Of a stretch of DNA of 64,000 nucleotides, positions 1 to 8,721 are shown in pieces. The notes under the pieces were generated by a model, which was not told the DNA's origin, ran no database searches, and was given only the letters and a program-made list of their open reading frames with translations. The position numbers and the translations under genes were made by a program. The stretch comes from Pontivivens nitratireducens. GTDB taxonomy: Bacteria > Pseudomonadota > Alphaproteobacteria > Rhodobacterales > Rhodobacteraceae. The stretch spans positions 462,628-526,627 of the forward strand of contig NZ_JACJUQ010000001.1 in NCBI RefSeq assembly GCF_014235845.1, given 5' to 3'. Every line of letters begins with the position of its first letter. The first letter of the stretch is position 1.

Positions 1-55
1 TGACGATGCGCTCGTCTGGGTCATGCATCCGGAATTGCGCAAGGTCGTGTCATGA
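1..55 (+). CDS. 3' end of an unidentified gene (partial)
   Basis: The last 17 codons of a gene that starts before the window run to a TGA at 53-55. The stop overlaps the ATG of the next gene as ATGA, so the two are probably translationally coupled. The visible tail ends HPELRKVVS, which is too short to assign to a family. Confidence 0.55.
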   Translation, partial: DDALVWVMHPELRKVVS

Positions 56-1143
56 GCGGTCCCCGGTTCACGGCGCTGGCCGCCTCGCTTCCCTCGACCG
101 TGCCGTTCGTGGGGCCTGAAACGCAGGAGCGCGCTCGTGGTGCGGCCTTCGCGGCCAGATTGGGGGCAAACGAGAGCGGCTTCGGCCCGTCGCCCCGCGC
201 CATTGCCGCGATGGCTGATGCCGCGGCGGACAGCTGGAAATACGGCGACCCCGAGAATTACGACCTTCGCACGGCTCTTGCAGAGCATTTGGGCGTGGAC
301 ATGAACACCATCGTGGTGGGCGAGGGGATTGACGGTCTGCTGGGCTATCTGGTGCGGCTGCTGGTCGGACAGGACGATGCCGTGGTCACCTCGCTGGGGG
401 CCTATCCGACATTCAATTACCACGTGACGGGTTATGGCGGTACTTTGCACATGGTGCCATATCGCGACGACCATGAAGACCCCGAGGCCCTGTTGGCCAA
501 GGCGCGCGAGGTGGACGCCAAGCTCCTCTATCTGGCCAACCCCGACAATCCCATGGGAACATGGCACGATGCGGCGACGGTGCAGCGCCTGATCGACGGT
601 TTGCCGGACGGATGTGTGCTGTGCCTCGACGAGGCATATGGAGAGTTCGCGCCGGATGGCACGCTGCCCCCGCTCGACACCTCGAATGCCTGCGTGATCC
701 GCATGCGGACATTTTCCAAGGCCTATGGCATGGCGGGGGCCCGCATCGGCTATGCGATCACGCACCCGGATCTGGCGGCCGCCTTTGCGAAGGTGCGCAA
801 CCATTTTGGCGTAAGCCGGATCGCGCAGGCGGGCGCACTTGCCGCTCTGCAGGATCAGGATTGGCTGCAAAGCGTGCTGACCAGAACCGCCGCCGCACGC
901 GATGACCTGTCCGACATGGCGCGGCAGGCCGGTTTCGCGCCGCTGCCCTCCGCCACGAATTTCGTGGCCATCGGCTGCGGTGAAGGGGTGGATCGTGCCA
1001 AAGCGATTCTCGATTCGCTGTCACAGGCCGGATGCTTCGTTCGGATGCCTTTCGTCAGCCCTCAGAATCGGTGCATCCGTGTATCAGTCGGAAAAGAACG
1101 AGAACTTAATCTGCTAAGAGTTGAACTCCTTAAGCAAAAATAA
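52..1143 (+). CDS. HisC-like PLP-dependent aminotransferase
   Basis: This is a class I/II (fold type I) aminotransferase of the histidinol-phosphate aminotransferase group, 363 residues, close to the usual HisC length. Visible landmarks are NPDNPMGT starting at Asn163, the cofactor-binding DEAYGEF starting at Asp193, and FSKAYGMAGARIGY, where Lys223 should form the Schiff base with PLP. It would transfer an amino group between an amino acid and a 2-oxo acid in the cytoplasm. Histidinol phosphate or an aromatic amino acid are the usual substrates of such proteins, but the sequence alone does not decide between them. The start codon overlaps the stop of the preceding gene, which supports this start. 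No his genes are adjacent, so I give no gene symbol. Confidence 0.85.
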   Translation: MSGPRFTALAASLPSTVPFVGPETQERARGAAFAARLGANESGFGPSPRAIAAMADAAADSWKYGDPENYDLRTALAEHLGVDMNTIVVGEGIDGLLGYLVRLLVGQDDAVVTSLGAYPTFNYHVTGYGGTLHMVPYRDDHEDPEALLAKAREVDAKLLYLANPDNPMGTWHDAATVQRLIDGLPDGCVLCLDEAYGEFAPDGTLPPLDTSNACVIRMRTFSKAYGMAGARIGYAITHPDLAAAFAKVRNHFGVSRIAQAGALAALQDQDWLQSVLTRTAAARDDLSDMARQAGFAPLPSATNFVAIGCGEGVDRAKAILDSLSQAGCFVRMPFVSPQNRCIRVSVGKERELNLLRVELLKQK

Positions 1144-1594
1144 ACCTGAGCATGAATCTAGGCGCAATCACTCGCCTCTCTAAAGACCTCGTTAACCATT
1201 GCGAGGCAGCTTGGGTGCATTAAGACTTTCTAACGAACTGACTTTGAAATCGAAGCACATATTTTTTAAATTTTCAATGCATTAGGAGCGTCCCCAATGG
1301 GGGCGCTCCGTTTTGCATATCCATGGTGCGGCGGATTTTCCGGCTGGCTTTCCCTGGTTCGCATTTCGTGTGGCATCGCAAAACCTCCTCACAACACGCA
1401 ATTTCAGGTTGTATCACCTCCCGCGGCAATCGAGGCGTCACCGGCACTTGCCACATTGAGGACATTCTCATGTGGGCGCAGGCATGCGGTGAAACCGCAG
1501 TGGTGCCGGACAAGGATCTGCGGGTCGCTTGAACAGCCCCGCCCGATCGGATAGGCGAAGCCGTAACTGTTTGCCCCCGTGTGAGGAGATCGCA
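1144..1594. other. Long intergenic region ahead of argG
   Basis: About 450 bases without a convincing gene. The first 140 bases are clearly more AT-rich than the surroundings and end in a hairpin (annotated separately). TTAACCAT at 1192-1199 resembles a CtrA half-site but stands alone. The second half has a possible 69-codon plus-strand frame (1323-1532) with no recognisable domain and no good ribosome-binding site. The argG promoter should lie in the last 200 bases, but I cannot place it. Confidence 0.5.
1285..1315 (+). terminator. Rho-independent terminator-like hairpin
   Basis: Arms GGAGCGTCCCC (1285-1295) and GGGGGCGCTCC (1299-1309) pair over 11 positions with one T-G wobble around an AAT loop, followed by GTTTT. 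It lies 140 bases after the aminotransferase stop, so it either ends that transcript or closes a short RNA made from the AT-rich stretch before it. Confidence 0.6.
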
Positions 1595-2812
1595 ATGAGC
1601 GCACCCAAGAAGGTAGTCCTGGCCTATTCAGGCGGGCTGGACACATCCATCATCCTCAAGTGGCTTCAGACGGAATACGGCTGTGAAGTCGTGACCTTCA
1701 CCGCCGATCTGGGGCAGGGCGAGGAACTGGAGCCAGCCCGCAAGAAGGCGGAACTGCTGGGGATCGCGCCAGAGAACATCTTCATCGAAGACGTGCGTGA
1801 GGAATTCGTGCGGGACTTCGTGTTCCCGATGTTCCGCGCCAATGCGGTGTATGAGGGGTTGTACCTGCTGGGTACGTCCATCGCCCGTCCCCTGATTTCC
1901 AAGCGTCTGGTTGAGATTGCCGCTGAAACCGGAGCGGATGCCGTCGCCCACGGCGCGACCGGCAAGGGCAACGATCAGGTGCGCTTCGAACTCAGCGCCT
2001 ATGCCCTGAACCCCGATATCAAGGTCATAGCGCCCTGGCGTGAATGGGATCTGACATCGCGCACAAGGTTGCTGGAATTTGCCGAGGCGAACCAGATCCC
2101 GATTGCAAAGGACAAGCGCGGTGAGGCGCCGTTCTCCGTCGATGCGAACCTGCTGCACACCTCGTCTGAGGGCAAAGTGCTCGAAGATCCGGCGATCGAG
2201 GCACCCGATTATGTCTACCAGCGGACAGTCAGCCCCGAGAACGCCCCCGATACAGCCGAACATGTCGAGATCACCTTTGCCAAGGGCGATGCCGTTGCGA
2301 TCAACGGGGAGGAGATGAGCCCCGCGACAATCCTGACCAAGCTGAACGAACTGGGCGGCAAGCACGGTTGCGGTCGGCTCGATCTGGTCGAGGGCCGCTA
2401 TGTCGGCATGAAGTCGCGCGGTATCTACGAAACGCCGGGCGGCACCTTGCTGCTCGAAGCACATCGGGGCATCGAATCCATCACTCTGGACCGCGGTGCG
2501 GCGCACCTGAAGGATGAGTTGATGCCGCGCTATGCCGAACTGATCTACAACGGATACTGGTTCAGCCCGGAGCGTGAGATGCTTCAGGCCGCGATTGACC
2601 ACAGCCAGGCGCGTGTGAATGGTACGGTGCGGCTCAAGCTGTACAGGGGCAGCGCGCAATGTGTCGGACGCTGGTCCGAGGACAGCCTGTATTCGGAACA
2701 GCACGTCACGTTCGAGGAAGATGCCGGTGCCTATGATCAGAAGGACGCCGCCGGTTTCATCAAGATCAACGCGCTTCGGCTGAAATTGCTGGCAGCCCGC
2801 GATCGCAAGTGA
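1595..2812 (+). CDS. argG: Argininosuccinate synthase
   Basis: ArgG condenses citrulline and aspartate with ATP to argininosuccinate, the penultimate step of arginine synthesis in the cytoplasm. The protein is 405 residues, the normal family length. It opens with [14 protein letters not shown], containing the SGGLDTS PP-loop at residues 12-18 that binds ATP. Later signatures are [14 protein letters not shown] and the [18 protein letters not shown] region. I chose the ATG at 1595 because GAGGAG (1583-1588) sits at the right distance and the protein then begins just ahead of the conserved PP-loop strand. An upstream TTG at 1529 in the same frame would add 22 unconserved residues. argE, acting earlier in the pathway, lies far away at 45.9-47.0 kb. 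Confidence 0.97.
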   Translation: MSAPKKVVLAYSGGLDTSIILKWLQTEYGCEVVTFTADLGQGEELEPARKKAELLGIAPENIFIEDVREEFVRDFVFPMFRANAVYEGLYLLGTSIARPLISKRLVEIAAETGADAVAHGATGKGNDQVRFELSAYALNPDIKVIAPWREWDLTSRTRLLEFAEANQIPIAKDKRGEAPFSVDANLLHTSSEGKVLEDPAIEAPDYVYQRTVSPENAPDTAEHVEITFAKGDAVAINGEEMSPATILTKLNELGGKHGCGRLDLVEGRYVGMKSRGIYETPGGTLLLEAHRGIESITLDRGAAHLKDELMPRYAELIYNGYWFSPEREMLQAAIDHSQARVNGTVRLKLYRGSAQCVGRWSEDSLYSEQHVTFEEDAGAYDQKDAAGFIKINALRLKLLAARDRK

Positions 2813-2830
2813 GCGATCGGGGCGTATCGC

Positions 2831-4603
2831 TCAAAGCTCGGACCAATCCTCCTCATAGGCCAGCGCAGTGTTGCCTGTGCTAAGGGGCGGGATTGTGTCC
2901 GCCGCCGGTTCGGGGGTTTCCTCTTCGATCATCCGCTCGATGCTGAAACTGCGCAGGTTGCGTTCCACCAGCCCGATCTGGTCTGCGAGCTCTCCCATGG
3001 ATCGGGTTGTTCGCTCCGCAATATTGGCGGTTGACTGAACGCTGCTCTCCATGGCGGTGATCGCGGCGTCGATTTCGCGCAAGCCTATGGTCTGTTCCTC
3101 AGCCGTGCGGGTGACCTGGGCGACCTGAGTTGCGACATTGCGTGTCTGCTCGGTTATCTCGGACAGCATCCCGCCGGCGCGTTCGACCATCTCGACCCCG
3201 CTTTGCATGTTGCCGTTCGAATCCTCGATAAGGGCGGAGATGTCGTTGGCGGCGTCTGCGCTGCGCTTGGCCAGACGGCGGACCTCGGTCGCGACGACGG
3301 CGAATCCGCGACCGGCTTCGCCAGCGCGGGCGGCCTCGACCGCCGCGTTGAGCGCCAGAAGGTTCGTCTGGAAGGAAATCGCTTCGATCACCCCGAGAAT
3401 TTCACGCATTTCACCGGAACCGCGCGCGATTTTGCCGACGGATGCGACGGCGGCGGCGGTCACGTCGGCGCCCTCACTCGCATGTTTCGACAGATGCGTC
3501 GCCATGGCACCCACATCGCGCAGCAGAGTTTGCCCGATTTCCAGCGATTCCGTGAATTGCTGCGTCGTGGCGGCGGTTTCCTCAATGGCGGCGGCCTGTT
3601 GAGAGGCGCGCTCGGACACGGTATCGGTATCGCATAGAACCTTGGTCACCGTCTCCCGCGTCATGCGTACCGCGCGGTCAGTCTCGCTCAGCACGGCCTC
3701 CAGCGCGCTGGTGGCCCCATTCGCGGCAATGCCAATATCCGCAAACCGGCCCAACCCGGCCGTATCCATACGATGCTGCAACCGTCCGTCGGCCAGGGCA
3801 CGGAAGTGCTGCTCCACCTGATCGACACTGAATTCGACGGAGGTGAACAGATGGTTGAGCTTCGCCGCGATGCGGGAGAAGACCTCCTCCTCGAAATCTT
3901 CGGACAGTCGTGCGGAAAAATCGCCTGCCGCGCCCTGAGAAATCAGATCTGCGAACGCCTTGTCGAACTGCTCTATTGTTCTTCGACGCTCACTGTTGGC
4001 ACGGTCGGTAACTTCTGTCAGCTGCACCTGGGTTTCACGGGCGACCTCCGCGTCACGCTCCGCCTGCACACGTGCGATATTGCGAAGATCGGTCAGGCGT
4101 TTGCGCCATCCGTGGGCCAGAACGAGCGCGATGCATTCCATCACGACAAACAGACCGTGTAGAAAAACCCGCCCGTAGCTGCTGCCGTCGGGATAAACCA
4201 GTGCAGGCAGGTAGTAGTTCAGAAACAAATGGTGCAGCGCCACCGCAGCCCCGGTGGCGATGATCGCCGGGCGGCTGTCGAGCGTTCCGACGATGGCCAG
4301 TATGACAAAGAAATACATATGCAGATCGCCCTGCATCGTGTGTCCCTGAAGCAGGGCGAGCAAAATCATCGCTTGCCCGACCAGACCCAGCGCAACCGAG
4401 CTGGGCGCGCCGTATTCCCGACGTATGGCCAGTATCATCGCCGGAATTGACAGAGCGGCGGATAACCCCATGACCAGCAGCATGGGCATGTTCATGATGT
4501 ACGCAATCAGACCGATGAAAGGAATATGGAGGATGGAGAAGGCAGCAGTTACCTGTACGACGCCACTCCGGGTTGCAAATCTTTTCATGCGTTCGCTCCA
4601 CAT
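2831..4603 (-). CDS. Methyl-accepting chemotaxis protein with integral membrane sensor
   Basis: A 590-residue chemoreceptor. The first 170 residues are largely hydrophobic, with about six predicted membrane spans and a histidine-containing stretch (GHTMQGDLHMYFF, then ALHHLF). This is unlike the classic receptor with a large periplasmic loop and suggests a signal sensed in or near the membrane. A coiled linker (about 185-300) leads to the signalling domain. The conserved hairpin tip, QTNLLALNAAVEAARAGEAG, lies around residues 400-425 and contacts CheA and CheW. The C-terminus ends EDWSEL, which resembles the WxxF-type tether that recruits CheR but has Leu in place of Phe. No other che genes are nearby, so this is an orphan receptor. 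Either the first Met or Met6 could be the start. Two tiny frames lie just upstream on the same strand. Confidence 0.9.
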   Translation of the reverse strand: MWSERMKRFATRSGVVQVTAAFSILHIPFIGLIAYIMNMPMLLVMGLSAALSIPAMILAIRREYGAPSSVALGLVGQAMILLALLQGHTMQGDLHMYFFVILAIVGTLDSRPAIIATGAAVALHHLFLNYYLPALVYPDGSSYGRVFLHGLFVVMECIALVLAHGWRKRLTDLRNIARVQAERDAEVARETQVQLTEVTDRANSERRRTIEQFDKAFADLISQGAAGDFSARLSEDFEEEVFSRIAAKLNHLFTSVEFSVDQVEQHFRALADGRLQHRMDTAGLGRFADIGIAANGATSALEAVLSETDRAVRMTRETVTKVLCDTDTVSERASQQAAAIEETAATTQQFTESLEIGQTLLRDVGAMATHLSKHASEGADVTAAAVASVGKIARGSGEMREILGVIEAISFQTNLLALNAAVEAARAGEAGRGFAVVATEVRRLAKRSADAANDISALIEDSNGNMQSGVEMVERAGGMLSEITEQTRNVATQVAQVTRTAEEQTIGLREIDAAITAMESSVQSTANIAERTTRSMGELADQIGLVERNLRSFSIERMIEEETPEPAADTIPPLSTGNTALAYEEDWSEL

Positions 4604-4770
4604 AGGACGGCAAGAGTTTCGAGATTGAGCAGAACGAACGCGCCCTGATCATGCAGGCTTTGCGCGGAGCCAGTAACGATATGCGTGCCCAGCGGCCCCT
4701 GCAGGCCCGCCCAGTGCGCCCCCGCCCGTTCAGCGACGGATTGCACGTCCTCACGCGACCAGATCAGCAT
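4585..4770 (-). CDS. Small ORF (61 aa) overlapping the chemoreceptor start
   Basis: A 61-residue frame beginning MLIWSREDVQSV. It overlaps the start of the chemoreceptor gene by 19 bases and begins inside the stop region of another small frame upstream. I recognise no family. The chain of overlaps on one strand is what a translated leader arrangement would look like, but chance frames are common in GC-rich DNA, so this is only a candidate. Confidence 0.25.
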   Translation of the reverse strand: MLIWSREDVQSVAERAGAHWAGLQGPLGTHIVTGSAQSLHDQGAFVLLNLETLAVLCGANA

Positions 4771-5011
4771 GGCACCCACGTGACTGCTGAGGGAACCAGG
4801 CTGAACAGCAGGAGGCCGATCAGCGCCATTCCCTGCATGACGATGGCAAACACTGGCATATGATGACCTTTCTCGATTTCAGCTTTGATGCACGCAAAGG
4901 TTTAAGACTTTGTTGCCACGCTCACGTTGTCATCACGACTGCGTAGGATCGCTTGCCCGGAGGCGGGATTGGCATCAATTCACAGCAACACCCCCGCATC
5001 AGGAGTTGAAC
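4604..5011. promoter_or_regulatory. Divergent region between chemoreceptor and msrA
   Basis: About 400 bases separate the divergent chemoreceptor and msrA genes. The left half holds the two small minus-strand frames. The right half (about 4865-5000) has no frame and should contain both promoters. AGGAG at 5001-5005 is the msrA ribosome-binding site. I see no clear sigma-70 pair. Confidence 0.4.
4764..4859 (-). CDS. Small hydrophobic ORF (31 aa) upstream of the chemoreceptor
   Basis: A 31-residue frame starts MPVFAIVMQGMALIGLLL and ends SAVTWVPC, so it is essentially one membrane span. GAGAAAGG lies seven bases before the ATG, a good ribosome-binding site for this genome. It could be a small membrane peptide co-transcribed with the chemoreceptor or a translated leader. 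There is no homology evidence. Confidence 0.3.
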   Translation of the reverse strand: MPVFAIVMQGMALIGLLLFSLVPSAVTWVPC

Positions 5012-5605
5012 ATGATCCGACTTTCCCTCGCCGCAGCCGCTCTGCTGACCCTCACCGGCCCCGCCATGGCCCAGGACCGGCAGGAGGCCGTGTTCGCCGG
5101 GGGGTGTTTCTGGTGCGTGGAGAGCGATTTCGACAAGCTGGACGGTGTGTTGGAGACGACATCAGGTTTCGCGGGCGGCACGGTGGAAAACCCCAGCTAC
5201 CGTGAGGTCACGGCAGGTGGAACGGGCCATCGGGAGGTGGTCCAAATCGTCTACGATGCGGATATCGTGGATTACGCGACCTTGACCGAATACCTGCTGC
5301 GCACGGTGGACGTGCTCGACGACGGGGGGCAGTTCTGTGACCGTGGATACGGCTACACCACTGGTATCTATGCGCAAAATGAGGATCAGCTTGAAATCGC
5401 CCGACAGGTTTCCGCCACCTTGTCAGAGGAACTGGGCCAGCAGATCGTGACGGAAATCGTGGATGGCGGAACGTTCTATCCGGCTGAGGATTATCATCAG
5501 GATTATTACGAAAAGAACCCTCTGCGCTATCGGTTCTACCGCGCGCGCTGCGGCCGCGATGCGCGGGTCGAGCAGGTCTGGGGGGAGCATGCCGCGTTCA
5601 ATTGA
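5012..5605 (+). CDS. msrA: Periplasmic peptide-methionine (S)-S-oxide reductase
   Basis: MsrA repairs oxidised methionine (the S-sulfoxide) in proteins. The 197-residue product has a signal peptide of about 20 residues ending GPAMA, so it should work in the periplasm. The catalytic motif GCFWC follows immediately, with Cys32 the predicted nucleophile. Other family signatures are GGTVENPSY, GGTGHREVV and YFYPAEDYHQDYY-like residues (here GGTFYPAEDYHQDYYEKN). A further Cys in GQFCDRG and one near the C-terminus (RARCG) could act as resolving residues. The ATG at 5012 follows AGGAG by seven bases. The 3' end overlaps the convergent deaminase gene by eight bases. Confidence 0.94.
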   Translation: MIRLSLAAAALLTLTGPAMAQDRQEAVFAGGCFWCVESDFDKLDGVLETTSGFAGGTVENPSYREVTAGGTGHREVVQIVYDADIVDYATLTEYLLRTVDVLDDGGQFCDRGYGYTTGIYAQNEDQLEIARQVSATLSEELGQQIVTEIVDGGTFYPAEDYHQDYYEKNPLRYRFYRARCGRDARVEQVWGEHAAFN

Positions 5606-6164
5606 GCGGAATTGAATTGCCCGATTTCGTTTTCTGATAGGCATCGGATAAATCGGCATAGGCGGCTGAAATCCTGTCCGCCTGTGCCGTCAGTTTTGGT
5701 GAGCCGTTGAGCATTGGCCTGATCGCGCTGGCCTTGAAAAAAGCATTGTCGCGGCGGTACTCACCTGCATCCAGCCCGTATAATTCCTTCATGATCTTAA
5801 GGTCGTGCGGAATGCCGAATCCGTCCCGGCTGTCCTCGTGACTGAAGAAATAGGCATAATTGTCGAAGCCCGCCCAGGTGATTGCGGACATGCACATGGT
5901 GCAGGGTTCGTGGGTGGACAGAAAGATCAGTTCGTCTGTCGGGGGCGTATCGGGCAGCTCATAGAACTGTTTGAGCGTGTGAACCTCCCCATGCCAGAGC
6001 GGGTTTTCCGTCTCGGCATTGGTTCCGGCCAGAACCAGCGACAGGTCAGATTTGCGCAGGATGGCCGCGCCGAACACCTTGTCCCCGCGCGCGACGCCCT
6101 TACGCGTTAACGGCAATATATCGTGTTCGATCACGTCGAGCAGGCGGGCGGGCAGGTCAGTCAT
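5598..6164 (-). CDS. Cytidine/deoxycytidylate deaminase-family protein
   Basis: A zinc-dependent deaminase of the CMP/dCMP (nucleoside deaminase) superfamily, 188 residues. The zinc site is complete: His58 and Glu60 in HGEVH (Glu as proton shuttle), and Cys88 and Cys91 in PCTMC. The substrate is probably a free base or nucleoside such as guanine, adenine or cytosine, but loops do not identify it. The ATG at 6164 has AGGAG six bases upstream; a TTG one codon earlier is less likely. The gene converges on msrA with an eight-base overlap, and chrA lies upstream on the same strand 55 bases away, so the two may share a transcript. Confidence 0.85.
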   Translation of the reverse strand: MTDLPARLLDVIEHDILPLTRKGVARGDKVFGAAILRKSDLSLVLAGTNAETENPLWHGEVHTLKQFYELPDTPPTDELIFLSTHEPCTMCMSAITWAGFDNYAYFFSHEDSRDGFGIPHDLKIMKELYGLDAGEYRRDNAFFKASAIRPMLNGSPKLTAQADRISAAYADLSDAYQKTKSGNSIPLN

Positions 6165-6219
6165 CAATCTCTCCTGTTTCGGGCAGGATGTCGGATCATC
6201 GCTGGTAAGGAAAGCCTGC

Positions 6220-7437
6220 TCAGATCACCCCCGCCAGATGCAACAGCAATCCGACCAGTGCCCCTGTTCCAATCAGCATGGGCACGGATGGTTTCAACCT
6301 CCAGGCGATTCCCGCGAATATGACCAGCAGTGCCAGCTTGATCCAGTCGGGTCCGTGCGCGGGATTGGGCCATAGCGCCGCCCGCCCCAGATAGAGCGCG
6401 AGGTTCGCCACCACTCCGACCACGGCGGCGGAAACACCGGCCAGCGCCTGCCGGATCCAGCGCCGCCGCTGGATGCTCTCGACATGCGGTGCCGCGGCGA
6501 GGATCAGCATGAAGCTGGGCGCGAATGTATAAAAACAGGCCAGACAGGCGGTTACTACACCCGAGGTTCCGGCGGAATGACCGGCGAAATACCCGGCATA
6601 GACGTTGACCAGTATCAGCGGGCCGGGTGTCGCCTCCGCAATGGCCAGCCCGTTGAGCATCTGTTCCGGGGTCAGCCAGCCATGTACCTCCACCGCTTGC
6701 TCCGCCACATAGGGCAGCAGGGCGTAGGCGCCGCCGAAACTGACAAACGCGGCGGAGAGGAACAGCTCCGCCACACCGTCGAAGGGCGTCGTACCCAGCG
6801 TGAAGCGTACGATGCCATAGACCATCGCCACGCCGAGGACCGAGACCGCGATCAACCGCCCGGTGGCTGCCCGGGCGGGTGCGGTCGGGGGAATATCCGG
6901 TTGCGGAACAGGCGGCAGGACGAATCCGATGAGCGCCGCCAGCAGCACCACCAGTGGAAAGCTCAGCCCGAAACCCGACAGCGCTACGAAGGCCGCGATC
7001 GCCAGTGCCCAAGACCTCGCACCCTGCAGGGACCGGCCCGACAGTGCCACCATAGCCCGTGCGACGATGACCAGAACCGCCGGTTGGATGCCGTAGAAGA
7101 TCGCGGCGACCGGGCCGCTGTCAGCTTGCGTTGCCGCGATCCATGCCAGCACGATCATCAAGGCCGTACCGGGCAGGATAAAGGCCAGACCGGCCGCGAT
7201 CCCCCCCCACAGGCCATGCACCCGCCAGCCCAGCCACGTGGCGAGCTGCTGCGCCTCCGGCCCCGGCAGCAACATCGCGACGTTCAGGCCGCGCTGAAAG
7301 GCAGGTGCCGCCACCCAGCCGCGCCGCGTCACCAGTTCCTCATGCATCAGAGCGATCTGCCCCGCAGGCCCGCCAAAGGACAGCAGCCCGATGCGCAGAT
7401 AGACAGGCAAGGCGTGTGACAGCGGGACGTGCGTCAT
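6220..7437 (-). CDS. chrA: Chromate transporter, two-domain ChrA family
   Basis: ChrA proteins are inner-membrane antiporters that expel chromate. This 405-residue protein has the long form: two homologous halves, each with a glycine-rich signature. The first half shows LLSFGGPAGQIALMHEE and LLPGPEAQQLATWLGW. The second half, from about residue 225, shows SFGGAYALLPYVAEQAV and IAEATPGPLILVNVYAGY. About ten membrane spans are visible. The linker between halves (VPQPDIPPTAPARA) is proline-rich. No chrB regulator is adjacent, so chromate resistance is an inference from the family; some ChrA homologues have unknown substrates. Confidence 0.9.
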   Translation of the reverse strand: MTHVPLSHALPVYLRIGLLSFGGPAGQIALMHEELVTRRGWVAAPAFQRGLNVAMLLPGPEAQQLATWLGWRVHGLWGGIAAGLAFILPGTALMIVLAWIAATQADSGPVAAIFYGIQPAVLVIVARAMVALSGRSLQGARSWALAIAAFVALSGFGLSFPLVVLLAALIGFVLPPVPQPDIPPTAPARAATGRLIAVSVLGVAMVYGIVRFTLGTTPFDGVAELFLSAAFVSFGGAYALLPYVAEQAVEVHGWLTPEQMLNGLAIAEATPGPLILVNVYAGYFAGHSAGTSGVVTACLACFYTFAPSFMLILAAAPHVESIQRRRWIRQALAGVSAAVVGVVANLALYLGRAALWPNPAHGPDWIKLALLVIFAGIAWRLKPSVPMLIGTGALVGLLLHLAGVI

Positions 7438-7685
7438 GTGATCCCCTCAGGCTTCGCGCCACCAAGTGACGCCGCGCCCCCACGTGCAGCGGGCCTTCTG
7501 AATGACGCTGGGTGCAGTCGGTATCCGATCATGTCTTACGCTCCCATTGCGTAGGGCCGTGCGACGCCCAGACCTGAAATCCAGTCGGCAGAGAATGGCC
7601 GGCAGAGGATGAAAGATCGCCATGTCCCGCGCGAGGATGATATGCAAATGTCATCGCCATATGAAGCCATGATGACACGAGGCGA

Positions 7686-8309
7686 ATGATGCAGATCGAC
7701 CACCTTGTTTTCGCCGCCGACGATCTGGAAACGGGGCGGGCGTGGATGGAACGGACGCTCGGCGTTGCGCCGGGCGGGGCGGGCGTGCATCCGCTTATGG
7801 GGACGCACAACGCGCTGTGGTCTCTGGGTGGGTGCTATCTCGAAGTGATCGCGGTGGATCCGAAGGCCGTGGTGACGCGCCCGCGCTGGTTCGGACTGGA
7901 CGATCCGCGGGTGCGTGCCTCCTTGCGGCAAGGTCCGCGCTTGCTGACTTGGGTCGCACGGGTGGACGATCTGACGCGAGCGCTTGGCGCGACGGCGCTG
8001 CCGCTGGGTGAGGGCGTGCGTGTCAGCCGCACCGGCCTGCACTGGGATCTGAGCATTCGCCCCGACGGCGCGTTGGTCGAACAGGGGCGCGCCCCGACCC
8101 TTATCGAATGGCCCGCAGATGTCACCACCCCGGAACGAAGCCTGCCGGACAGCGGGATCACACTTGAACGCCTGACAATCGCGGGCGCATCGCAGGAGGT
8201 GCAAACACTGGTTCGCGACATCGAGGCCGTTCACTGCGTAGCGTCGGCATCCAGCGCACTAAGTGCGACCCTCACCACGCCACGCGGGCCGATCAGCCTG
8301 ACATCCTAG
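7686..8309 (+). CDS. VOC-family protein (glyoxalase-like domain)
   Basis: A 207-residue protein of the vicinal oxygen chelate fold, of the glyoxalase-like type. It starts MMQIDHLVFAADDLETG, the usual first beta-strand and helix of the fold, followed by HNALWSLGGCYLEVIAVDP. His and Glu in these segments are candidate metal ligands. The C-terminal third is less typical and may be a degenerate second module. The function is unknown; relatives include dioxygenases, isomerases and antibiotic-binding proteins. Its stop overlaps the convergent yggT gene by four bases. The region upstream (7438-7685) shows no gene. Confidence 0.75.
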   Translation: MMQIDHLVFAADDLETGRAWMERTLGVAPGGAGVHPLMGTHNALWSLGGCYLEVIAVDPKAVVTRPRWFGLDDPRVRASLRQGPRLLTWVARVDDLTRALGATALPLGEGVRVSRTGLHWDLSIRPDGALVEQGRAPTLIEWPADVTTPERSLPDSGITLERLTIAGASQEVQTLVRDIEAVHCVASASSALSATLTTPRGPISLTS

Positions 8310-8590
8310 ATCGTGTAGAGGTTGTTGGTGATGATGATCCGCAGCGCGTAGAGGATAAAGAACACCACCAGCGGCGCGAAATCCAGACCGCCCATTGCCG
8401 GCAGGAAACCGCGGATACGGCTGTAAACCGGTTCGAGCAGCCGGTTCAGGCCCGACCACAGTTGATAGACGAAGGGCTGCTGCAAGTTCACCACATTGAA
8501 GGAGATCAGCCAGCTCATGATCACATGCGCGAGCACGATCCAGAACGCGATCTGAATGGCGTAGAGCAGGATCATCAGAAGGGAGGTCAT
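8306..8590 (-). CDS. YggT-family membrane protein
   Basis: A 94-residue YggT (YlmG-type) protein with two hydrophobic spans, at about residues 3-30 and 68-92. The family signature LLEPVYSRIRGFLPAMGGLDFAPL, split across residues 50-75, is well preserved. YggT proteins sit in the inner membrane and have been linked to osmotic tolerance, FtsZ or nucleoid organisation in various lineages; no single biochemical activity is established. The gene is divergent from the thioesterase-like gene and converges on the VOC gene. Confidence 0.88.
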   Translation of the reverse strand: MTSLLMILLYAIQIAFWIVLAHVIMSWLISFNVVNLQQPFVYQLWSGLNRLLEPVYSRIRGFLPAMGGLDFAPLVVFFILYALRIIITNNLYTI

Positions 8591-8721
8591 CGGCAGGGCC
8601 TTTCGTGGGGGTGCGGCTTTGAACTATACTGCGCACGAGCATCTGGATCGGGTTCGACAAGAGGTAGTCGCCACGGCGATTTCCTGCAAGAGTGCCTGCC
8701 GCAGTTGTCGAAGGAGGACCC

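Noticed and set aside
1192..1199. TTAACCAT as a CtrA-binding site
   Set aside because: Only a half-site, with no second half at the proper distance and no cell-cycle gene nearby.
1323..1532. A 69-codon frame upstream of argG
   Set aside because: No ribosome-binding site and no recognisable family; the C-terminal part looks protein-like but is not sufficient.
1628..2704. A 358-codon open frame antisense to argG
   Set aside because: Long antisense frames are common opposite GC-rich genes. The argG frame has full family motifs, and the antisense product has no recognisable domain.
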